From JBGPHT01 sp041484525 (GTDB lineage: Bacteria; Acidobacteriota; Terriglobia; Bryobacterales; Bryobacteraceae), in contig JBGPHT010000002.1 of the NCBI GenBank assembly GCA_041484525.1, forward strand, positions 57,932-121,931: a stretch of DNA of 64,000 nucleotides, in the 5' to 3' direction. Position 1 is the stretch's first letter. Each line of letters opens with the position of its first letter. A program made the translations under genes and the position numbers. Of the stretch, positions 8,289 through 16,262 are shown piece after piece. The notes beneath the pieces were generated by a model that was not told where the DNA came from, searched no databases, and saw only the letters and a list, made by a program, of their open reading frames with translations.

Positions 8289-11200
8289 ATGCGAGCCAAA
8301 CTCTGTTTCACCGCTCTGGCAATATTCCTGGCCCTGGCGCTGCCGGTTTCGGCGCAGACCTGCGTCAGCCTAACCAACATCACGTACACCCAGAATTTCG
8401 ATACCCTGGCCAACACCGGAACTAGCAGCGTACTGCCCACGGGTTGGTTCTTCAGCGAATCCGGAACCAATGCCAACGCGACCTACACCGCGGGTACGGG
8501 CTCGGGCAACGCGGGAGACACCTACAGCTTTGGGGCCGCGGCCAGCACGGACCGGGCGCTCGGCGGCTTGCAAAGCGGATCGCTGATTCCGGCAATCGGT
8601 GCCTGCTTCGTGAACAATTCGGGGTCGAGCATCGAAGTCAGCATCGGCTATACGGGAGAACAGTGGCGGCTCGGCCAGTCCGGCCGCGGCGCCGATCGAT
8701 TGGACTTCCAGTACAGCACCGACGCCACCGCGCTGAACAACGGCACGTGGACCGACTTCAACGCGCTCGACTTCTCGTCGCCCATCGCCATCGGCACTGT
8801 CGGCGCGCTCGACGGGAACGCCGCCGCCAATCGCACGGGTTTCAGTTCCACAGCGCTCCCGGGCGTCACCATTCCGAACGGCGGCCGGCTGTTCATCCGC
8901 TGGTTGGATTTCAACGTCACGGGCTCGGACGACGGTTTGGCAGTGGACGATTTTTCGTTGACACCAGGGGTAACCAGCAACCTCTCCGGCCTGGGCGCAG
9001 CCACCCCGCCGACGATCGCGCGCGCGTCGCAGTCCACCCTGCTGACTGTGGCGGTGACGCCCGCCGGCTCGCCTGCCAGCACCGGCATCACGGTCACAGC
9101 CGACCTTTCGTCGATCGGCGGCTCGGCCACACAGACGTTTTTCGATGACGGCAGCAATGGCGATGCGGCGGCGAGCGACAATACATTTTCCTTCCAGACG
9201 ACGGCCGCGTTTGCGTCGCTGCCCGGTGTGAAATCGCTTCCCGTTACGATCGCGGACGCGCAGGCGCGATCGGCCAACGCCAGCATCTCGCTGACCGTGA
9301 CGTGTTCGTTCACCGGGCTGATCGGTCCGATCCAGGGCTCCGGATCGCGCTCCCCGTACGAAGGCTGCTCGGTGTCCACCACGGGAATCGTGACCGGAAA
9401 GAAGAGCAACGGCTTCTTCATGCAATCCGCCCCCGATGGCGACCCGAATACAAGCGATGGCGTTTTTGTTTTCACGTCATCGACGCCCGCTGTCAACCAG
9501 GGCGACTCGGTGCAAGTGGGCGGGACGGTGCAGGAGTTTTCTCCCAGCGCCGACCCCAACAGCCCGCCCGCCACCGAAATCGCCTTCGGCCCGACCGTCG
9601 CGGTGCTGTCCAGCGGCAATCCGCTGCCCGCGCCCGTGACCCTGACCGCGGCCGACACCAATCCCGCAGGTGGCATCGACGTGCTCGAGAAGTACGAAGG
9701 CATGCGCGTGCATGTGGACACTCTGAACGTCGTGGCGCCCACCGGCGGCTCGGTGACGGAGTCGAGCGCCACGTCCACCTCGAGCGGCGTGTTCTATGGT
9801 GTGCTGCCGGGCATCGCGCGTCCGTTCCGGGAACCCGGCGTGACGGTCGGCGATCCCCTGCCCTCAGGTTCGCCCTGCTGTGTGCCGCGTTTCGACAACA
9901 ACCCGGAGCGCATCCGCGTGGATACGAAGTCAGGGCAACCGGCCGCACCGCCACCGGCCACGCTCGAAGTGACCACCGGCGCCACCGTCACCAACCTGAC
10001 GGGACCGCTGGACTACGGGTTCCGCGCGTACACGATCATGCAAGAACTGGGCTCGACCCCAGTGGCCAGCGGGAACGTGAGCTTCGCGGCTGTCCCGGCG
10101 CCGCTCCCGACCGAGGTGACCGTTGCCTCGTTCAATATGGAACGGTTCTTCGATACTACCGACGATCCCAGCATTAGCGACGTGGCGCTCACGACGACGG
10201 CATTCAACAATCGACTGGCGAAGGCATCGCTGGTGATCCGCAACGTGCTCCACTACCCGGACGTCATCGGCGTGGAAGAGATGGAGAATCTGACTACGCT
10301 CCAGGCCGTTGCCGGCAAGGTGAACACGGACGCAGTCGCGGCGGGAGATCCGAACCCGAACTACCAGGCGTTCCTGGTGGAAGGCAACGATATCGGCGGC
10401 ATCGACGTGGGGTTCCTGGTGAAGACGCCGCGCATCAGCACGATCGACGTCACGCAGTTCGGTCTCACGAACATGTACGCGAACCCGGCGGCGGCACGGC
10501 GCTGACGTGGGATCGGCCGCCGCTGGTACTGCGCGCCACCGCGGCACTGCCTGGCGGAACATCGCTGCCGTTCACCGCCATCGTGAACCATCTCCGCTCG
10601 CTCGGCTCGATCGACGATCCGGTCGACGGCCCCCGGGTACGGGCCAAACGCGAGGCCGAAGCCGAGTACCTGGCGAATCTGATCCAGGCCCGACAGACGA
10701 CAGACCCCACCGAGCCGATCATCTCGGTGGGCGATTACAACGCCTTCGAAGTCAGCGACGGCTATGTGGATGTACTGGGCGCCATCAAAGGCACGCCCGC
10801 GCCGGCCAGCCAGGTGGTGCTTTCGAGCCCCTCGCTGGTGAACCCGCCGCTCACCGATCTGCTGGGGATGCTGCCAGCGGCGCAGCAATACTCGTACGTT
10901 TTCGACGGCGACGCGCAGACCCTCGACCACGAGTTGGTCACCCAGAGCCTGGTGAAACGCATGAACCGCGTGGCCTATGCGCGCAACGATGCCGATTTTC
11001 CGGAGACCTTCCGTAACGACGCCACGCGGCCGGAGCGCATCTCCGATCACGACCTGGCGGTGGCCTATCTGAACCTGGCGCCGGTGGCGGATATCACCCC
11101 GCAGTTCACCGTGACGATGTCGGCCTTGACCTTTAACCGGGCGACCAGGCTCTATTCAGGCACTATCACGGTGGTCAACAACGGCGGCGCAACCAACGGA

Positions 11201-11410
11201 CCGGTGAGCGTGGTGCTGACCAATGTCACGCCGGGCGTAACTGTCGTCAGCCCGTCGGGCACGTACAACGCTAGCCCGTACCTGATGGTGCCGAACACGA
11301 GTGGGGGAATGGCCGGCGCGCAGACGCTCACGGTTCCGGTGAAGTTCGATAATCCGTCCAATGCGCTCATACAGGCAGTTCTGAAGGTCTACTCGGGGCC
11401 GCTGAATTAG
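8289..11410 (+). pseudogene. large secreted nuclease (ExeM/COG2374-like), frameshifted
   Basis: The chosen start, ATG 8289, gives a signal peptide (MRAKLCFTALAIFLALALPV). An N-terminal beta-rich domain, an Ig/OB-like middle region and a C-terminal endonuclease/exonuclease/phosphatase domain follow. The first frame stops at 10503-10505, but the next frame continues the same domain: VASFNMERFFD and VIGVEEMEN lie before the break, while GDYNAFE, the catalytic DHE and ISDHD lie after it. One missing base in the G/C-rich run at about 10485-10495 restores a protein of about 1040 residues with every expected catalytic motif. A Calx-beta/CARDB-like tail ends the protein. Either a recent inactivating mutation or a sequence error. 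Confidence 0.8.
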
Positions 11411-11607
11411 ACGCAATCAGTAGAAAAGCCGGACCTCTGGCGAAGTGGGCCACACGCGACTTCCCGAGACCGGCTCGGTCTGATGGCGCTCGCCTGCGGC
11501 CGTCCTGGGCGCGTTCGTGCGCGACATCTCCAACGCACAAGCGATGCCCCAAGCCCCTTGCGCACGGGGCGCCGCTGTGATAACAACATCGCTCGGGAGG
11601 CACGTTC

Positions 11608-12453
11608 ATGTCTACTCGATCGATCCGGTGCACCTCGTATTGCGCGCTGGTTATGGCAATTACGGTCCTGATCTCCTGTTCTTCGGAATCGGCCGCGCCG
11701 AGGATGGGGACGCCGGCGTTCTACTGGAGCGCCGCTAAAGAGACTTGGGCGCAGAGCGACTACGTGAAAACGGAGGAGCACCTGGACAAGCTGCTGGCGG
11801 CCCCTAACGAGTACACGGCGCGGGCGCTCCCCTGGTCGCTCGTCCTCACTTCGGGGATGGCGTCCGGGTATCGCGAGCTGGCGGAGCATTTCGTCACTGG
11901 CGCGCGCATGAACCGGTCCGACCCGGGATCCTTCCGGCGGCTGGTTTCGCAGTATCGCGCGCTCTCGAGCCGCCTGGCGATGCAGTCCGCGGAGAACTTC
12001 GGCAAGATGGGCCAGTTAAAGGAGGACTCGATTGCGCTCGCGTTCGGCTTCCCCAAGGGAACGGCCGCGGCGGTACCGGTGCTGACCAAAGTGGCCAACG
12101 GTATCCAGTTGCCGCCTGCCGACATCGAGAGAGCGCAGGCTCGCATTTTGGAACGCGGCGTGATTCTCGCAGCCTGCCGCGCGGCGGGCGCGCCCGACGA
12201 TGCCGCCAGGACGGAGTCGATCCTCAAAGGCGGCGAAGCCAAGGTGCCGCGCGCCACCTTCCTGCTGGCGATTGCGGGGGAACTTTACGCGCAATCGCAG
12301 CTCTATACCAGCGACCGGATGGACGAACCGCAGAAGGTCGAGATCTTCTGCCAGCGCGCGCACGATGCCCTCAAGGACGTGCCCGAATCCAAGGAGAGGA
12401 AGGACCTCGACGCCAAGATTCAGAGTGCGCTCAAGAAGACCAAGAAGGCGTAG
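11608..12453 (+). CDS. putative lipoprotein with helical repeat-like body
   Basis: The 281-residue protein has a lipoprotein signal ending in LISC (lipobox near residues 20-23), preceded by a GGGAGG ribosome site at 11596-11601. The rest is strongly helical and Ala/Leu/Glu-rich, with a Lys-rich end, and resembles TPR/helical-repeat proteins without a clear TPR consensus. I do not recognise the family. It converges on the 12466-13029 gene with a 12-bp gap. Confidence 0.55.
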   Translation: MSTRSIRCTSYCALVMAITVLISCSSESAAPRMGTPAFYWSAAKETWAQSDYVKTEEHLDKLLAAPNEYTARALPWSLVLTSGMASGYRELAEHFVTGARMNRSDPGSFRRLVSQYRALSSRLAMQSAENFGKMGQLKEDSIALAFGFPKGTAAAVPVLTKVANGIQLPPADIERAQARILERGVILAACRAAGAPDDAARTESILKGGEAKVPRATFLLAIAGELYAQSQLYTSDRMDEPQKVEIFCQRAHDALKDVPESKERKDLDAKIQSALKKTKKA

Positions 12454-12465
12454 TGCAGAGCCGGC

Positions 12466-13029
12466 TCAGATCAACTGTTCCATTACGGTCATCAGGTACT
12501 CCTGGTCGAACGGGCCGGAACGGTAGGTGCGCGCATCGAAGAACCGCCACATGCGCCGGTGCTTTTCGAGAGTGTAGAAAAGGAGCTGTTCCTGCACCAG
12601 ATTGCGGTCGAGGAGTTCCTGATTGAAGGCCCGCACCGAGCCCTCGAGCGTGTAAGGGACGCGGAATTCCTCCGTCGAGATCAGGTCGGCGGCGGCCTTA
12701 TATTCGATTTGCAGGATGCGGCCGCGCACGTTGATCTGGATCAGATTGCGCGTCTCTTCGTGGAAAATGTTGACGGAGTGTTCCGGCGGATCGAGCACCA
12801 CGTCGCTGCGCTGCAGCTCGGTGTTCAACGCGGCCACGAATTCGGCGCAGATGGCGTGAAGTTCGGCGGTAGCGGCCGCGCGCGCGTCGGCGATGTCGCG
12901 AGCATGGCGGAGCGTGTGGGCATCCTTATCCGCCAGGGCGTCGATGCGAGCCGCCAGTTTCTTCAGGCGAGCGTGGCGAACTTGCTCCCCATCGGCTGCT
13001 GGTTTCAACTGGCGCGCCTCCCCCCACAC
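12466..13029 (-). CDS. hypothetical protein paired with XRE regulator
   Basis: The 187-residue protein is helical in its first half (coiled-coil-like LKKLAARIDALADKDAHTLRHARDIADARAAA) and beta-rich in its second (NLIQINVRGRILQIEYKAAADL). No catalytic motif is visible. The GTG start lies 34 bp after the stop of the XRE-like gene in the same direction, so the two probably form one unit. A regulator plus unknown partner could be a toxin-antitoxin or stress module, but nothing in the sequence proves it. Confidence 0.5.
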   Translation of the reverse strand: MWGEARQLKPAADGEQVRHARLKKLAARIDALADKDAHTLRHARDIADARAAATAELHAICAEFVAALNTELQRSDVVLDPPEHSVNIFHEETRNLIQINVRGRILQIEYKAAADLISTEEFRVPYTLEGSVRAFNQELLDRNLVQEQLLFYTLEKHRRMWRFFDARTYRSGPFDQEYLMTVMEQLI

Positions 13030-13063
13030 TTCAGCATACTGCCTGCGCCCGGCGTACGAAAAC

Positions 13064-13309
13064 TCACTGGCGGCGCTGCCATTCGAGAAGTTCTATTGGC
13101 TGTAGCAGATCGAGTACGTCCAGTTTCAAGTGGAAGAGGATCAGGTCGGCGGCGCCCACCGAGAAGGCCTTGCTTCCTTTTAATACATTATGTATGTGGG
13201 GCTGGGAAACGCCCGTTAGTCGGGCTAGCCCTCGCTCCGTGAGTTCCCCGCTGCGAACCCGTTCGCGGAGGTGATTGACCAGCCGGCTCTGCAGCTCCTG
13301 AAAGGTCAT
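13064..13309 (-). CDS. XRE-family HTH regulator
   Basis: The 81-residue protein contains a helix-turn-helix of the XRE/Cro class: TERGLARLTGVSQPHIHNVLKGSKAFSV, with the recognition helix near residues 34-45. It has no effector domain. It heads a two-gene unit with the 187-residue hypothetical protein. The AT-rich region upstream (13310-13560) is the likely place for autoregulation, though I find no clear palindrome there. Confidence 0.7.
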   Translation of the reverse strand: MTFQELQSRLVNHLRERVRSGELTERGLARLTGVSQPHIHNVLKGSKAFSVGAADLILFHLKLDVLDLLQPIELLEWQRRQ

Positions 13310-13589
13310 GACGCACCCGGCTAAGGCCTATTTCCGGAAGGAATAGGGTAGTACCGGAACTCCGTAGAACGGCCTAGGATTCCAGTATGAAATATGTCTG
13401 AATTTTCGCTCACCTAAATAATTGAAAACGCTGTTATTAGTGGAACGGCACTTACGCATTTGGCAGCAGACTTGGGCCACTCTGGATTTGAAATCTTGAC
13501 GTTTTCCGGATCGGGGATAGTCTGTAGGAAGCTATCGAACCAATGGTGACGGATCAGCCTCAATGCCGCACCAGGAGGATAACAAGAAA

Positions 13590-14165
13590 ATGCAGTGGAG
13601 CCGTTCTACCGCGATTGGACTGGCGAAGACAATCTGCACGTCCTGTCACGGGCATGGCATGCGCCAAGTCCGAAAGAATACGGAAGTGCCATGCAATTGC
13701 GTGTTTCGGGCCATTTTCAGAGCCTGCTATAGCCGTTTCCGGGAGTGTGTTGCCAACGGATCCCACCCCAGCACGGTTTCCTTGGAGTTCTGCGCGGCCG
13801 GCGAAGGCCGCCGCGTTTACTCCCGCAAGAGGGAAGAGTTCGTCGCTGACTTTTGCCTTGTCAGCCAGCGCCTGCTGGATGAATCTGAATACCGGATTTT
13901 CCGGTATTACTATCTCCTGGGGGCCGACTCGCACCTGTGCTGCCGTCAGTTGCAGGTTCCGCGCGGCAACCTTTTCCATCACCTGTACCGGATCCAAGAG
14001 AAACTTGGGCGCGGCTTTGCGGAGCTGGAGCCGTATGCGCTGTTTCCACTCGACGAATACTTCGGCGGCACCATCCTCCGCGAACCGCCGCGAGGGATTT
14101 TCCCCGCCCGCAAGCCGATGGCTCCACGCGATCCGCAAGAACGGCTGCTTCCCCTGTCCGCGTAG
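13590..14165 (+). CDS. zinc-finger plus HTH protein, sigma-factor-like
   Basis: I prefer ATG 13590 over ATG 13563 because AGGAGG (13573-13578) lies between them. From that start there are about 191 residues. The N-terminus has CTSCHGHG and PCNCVFRAIFRAC, a likely zinc site. The middle (DESEYRIFRYYYLLGADSHLCC) and next segment (VPRGNLFHHLYRIQEKLGRGF) resemble the four-helix sigma region 4 / antitermination HTH, in which a tyrosine-rich helix precedes the DNA-recognition helix. Likely a DNA-binding regulator. No neighbour reveals the target. Confidence 0.5.
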   Translation: MQWSRSTAIGLAKTICTSCHGHGMRQVRKNTEVPCNCVFRAIFRACYSRFRECVANGSHPSTVSLEFCAAGEGRRVYSRKREEFVADFCLVSQRLLDESEYRIFRYYYLLGADSHLCCRQLQVPRGNLFHHLYRIQEKLGRGFAELEPYALFPLDEYFGGTILREPPRGIFPARKPMAPRDPQERLLPLSA

Positions 14166-14229
14166 AAATCCCGGGGAACGGCCAGACACCGTTCCCCTTT
14201 CCTCATACAATAGGTAGTCCGGCCAACGA

Positions 14230-15228
14230 ATGGATCCCCTCACGCACACGGCCACAGGACTCTTCCTGAGCAGAGCCGGGCTCAACCGCTTGACCCCCTA
14301 CGCGACGCCCATTCTGATTCTGGCGGCCAATGCGCCGGACATCGACATTGTCACCGCCGCGGGCGGCTCGCTGAACTATCTCAACCTTCATCGGCACCTC
14401 ACGCACTCGCTGGTGGCGATGCCCGTGATGGCGCTGCTTTCAGTGGCCGTCGTATGGGCGGCCGGCGGCAGGCGTTTGCGCTGGGTGGGGGCAATCGCCG
14501 CCGCGTTGGTTGCCGTGATCTCGCATCTGCTGCTCGATCTGACCAATGTCTACGGGGTCCGCCTCCTGCTGCCGTTCTCCAGCCGGTGGCAGCGGCTCGA
14601 CCTGACCAATGTGATCGACTTCTGGATCTGGGGAGCGTTTCTGCTGTGCGTGGCGGCTCCATTCCTGGGCCGGCTGGTGGGCTCGGAGATCAGTTCGGGG
14701 AGCGGCAAGGACCGCCATCACGGCCGCGGCTGGGCGTGGTTCGCTTTGTCTTTTCTGCTGCTGTATAACTGCGGCCGAGCCGTGCTCCATGGGCGCGCCG
14801 TAGCGTCACTCGAATCGCGGGTATATGAGGAATCGCAGCCCGTGCGCACGGCCGCCCTGCCGGACGCTCTCAATCCCTGGAAGTGGCGCGGACTGGTTGA
14901 GACGCGCGAGTTCTATGCCGAAATCGAAGTCAAGCTGTTGGCCGATTTCGACCCCTCGGGCGCGTCCATCTTCCACAAGCCCGAACCCGATCCAGCGCTC
15001 GAAGCCGCCCAACGCACCACGACGTTTCAGGACTTCCTCCGATTCTCACAGTTTCCCTTCTGGCGCGTGACACCGATTCCGGAGCCGGCGGGAGCCCGGC
15101 GGGTGGAGGCGATGGATCTCCGTTTCGGATCGCCCGCGTCTCCCCGCTTCGTGGCAAGCGCTATCGCGGATGCGAATGGACGCGTGGTCGAGAGCTCCTT
15201 CGAGTTCGGCCAGGTGCGCCCGCGCTAA
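14230..15228 (+). CDS. YdjM/YbcI-family membrane protein (putative metal-dependent hydrolase)
   Basis: The 332-residue protein starts MDPLTHTATGLFLSRAGL and has the family motifs AANAPDIDIV and LHRHLTHSL, then ISHLLLDLTNVYG; these His/Asp residues are the presumed metal ligands. Four to five hydrophobic segments lie within residues 1-190 and a soluble domain of about 140 residues follows. The family is annotated as inner-membrane metal-dependent hydrolase, without a well-defined substrate. Confidence 0.8.
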   Translation: MDPLTHTATGLFLSRAGLNRLTPYATPILILAANAPDIDIVTAAGGSLNYLNLHRHLTHSLVAMPVMALLSVAVVWAAGGRRLRWVGAIAAALVAVISHLLLDLTNVYGVRLLLPFSSRWQRLDLTNVIDFWIWGAFLLCVAAPFLGRLVGSEISSGSGKDRHHGRGWAWFALSFLLLYNCGRAVLHGRAVASLESRVYEESQPVRTAALPDALNPWKWRGLVETREFYAEIEVKLLADFDPSGASIFHKPEPDPALEAAQRTTTFQDFLRFSQFPFWRVTPIPEPAGARRVEAMDLRFGSPASPRFVASAIADANGRVVESSFEFGQVRPR

Positions 15229-15298
15229 GGTGTTATTCGTGGCGTTCTAAGTGATTCCGCCGATTGGTCCTGCGCTTGTGTGTTGCCACAATTGGGTT

Positions 15299-15646
15299 GT
15301 GGAACTCAGCTATACGGCCACGGTCTTGGACCGGGTACAACTTCGGGAAGTCACGCTCGACGATGAGAGTCTCATGCGGGAGATCCTCGCGGCACTCATC
15401 GACGACACGTCGCGGCAGATGCAATTGTTGGCAGCGGCGATTGAAGAGAAGAACACGCAGCGATGCATGCGTCTGGCACACTACTCCAAAGGGGCCTGCG
15501 CCAATGTAGGGGCGAATGCGGCGGCCGAGGTTCTGAGGAATATCGAGAGCAACGCAGCCAAGGGAGAGTTTGACGAGTGCACCACGTCGCTGGCGGCGCT
15601 GGCGGAAGAGATCTATCGTCTGCGAGCGGAACCGGCGGTGGCGTAA
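15299..15646 (+). CDS. orphan histidine phosphotransfer (HPt) domain protein
   Basis: I chose GTG 15299 (protein MELSYTATVLDRVQL) because the upstream 16 codons from GTG 15251 do not look like the family. The 115-residue product is a four-helix HPt protein with the phospho-acceptor motif AHYSKGACANVGA near residues 59-71. It should relay phosphate between a hybrid kinase and a response regulator. No kinase is adjacent; the closest hybrid kinase (19341-22199) already has its own HPt domain. Confidence 0.75.
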   Translation: MELSYTATVLDRVQLREVTLDDESLMREILAALIDDTSRQMQLLAAAIEEKNTQRCMRLAHYSKGACANVGANAAAEVLRNIESNAAKGEFDECTTSLAALAEEIYRLRAEPAVA

Positions 15647-15855
15647 GGCTCATTTAGGCTGGCTGTTCACTTGACGGTGAACGTAGAAGATTCTTGCGAT
15701 CACAGATCCCTGAATGCCTCGCGGAGAGCGCACTTCTACGCGTTTGCCGACGGCGCGCCCACGGCATTCCGAGTGGTTCCACGATCCGACAAAAGCCTGC
15801 GGTCAGGCTCGCATCTGCGAACTGGGCGTTTTCGCGCTCACGATCTACTCACCTG

Positions 15856-15891
15856 TTGACATACCACATATTCTATGGAATATTGATGTGG
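15856..15891 (+). promoter_or_regulatory. candidate PadR promoter and operator
   Basis: TTGACA (15856-15861) is followed after 17 bp by AATATT (15879-15884), a plausible sigma-70 promoter. A perfect palindrome ATATTC-TATG-GAATAT (15868-15883) covers the spacer and -10, and an outer pair CCACAT (15864-15869) / ATGTGG (15886-15891) extends it. Its position 21 bp upstream of the PadR start is what an autorepression site would look like. Confidence 0.55.
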
Positions 15892-15911
15892 TGATACCAC
15901 AGGAGAAGCAA

Positions 15912-16262
15912 GTGGCCGGTTCGAAGCTGGACCTTCTTCAGGGAACACTCGATCTAATGGTCCTTCAGACTCTGGCGTCGATGGGGCCGCTGCACGGTTA
16001 CGGACTCGCGCGCCGTATCGAGCAGCGAAGCGGCGACGAAGTGCTGCTCAATCAGGGCACGATTTATGCTTCCCTGGTTCGTTTGCAACAGCGCCGCTGG
16101 ATCGCAGCGGAGTGGGGGATGTCGGATACCAACCGGCGGGCCAAATACTACTCGATTACCCGAGCTGGACGGAAGCAACTGGCCGAGGAGACCTCGAACT
16201 GGCAGCGGCTCGCGGCCGTTATCGGGCGAGTGCTGGCTCCGTCGGAGGGAGGAACAAAGTGA
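15912..16262 (+). CDS. PadR-family transcriptional regulator
   Basis: I chose GTG 15912 because AGGAG (15901-15905) sits 6 nt upstream. The 116-residue winged-helix protein has the PadR core DLLQGTLDLMVLQTL, GPLHGYGLARRI, the recognition segment LNQGTIYASLVRLQQRRWI and the wing RRAKYYSITRAGRKQL. It lacks the long C-terminal dimerisation helix of PadR itself, like the short (PadR-s1) forms linked to ADOP permeases. Its stop overlaps the permease start, so both are co-expressed. It probably represses its own promoter. Confidence 0.88.
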   Translation: MAGSKLDLLQGTLDLMVLQTLASMGPLHGYGLARRIEQRSGDEVLLNQGTIYASLVRLQQRRWIAAEWGMSDTNRRAKYYSITRAGRKQLAEETSNWQRLAAVIGRVLAPSEGGTK

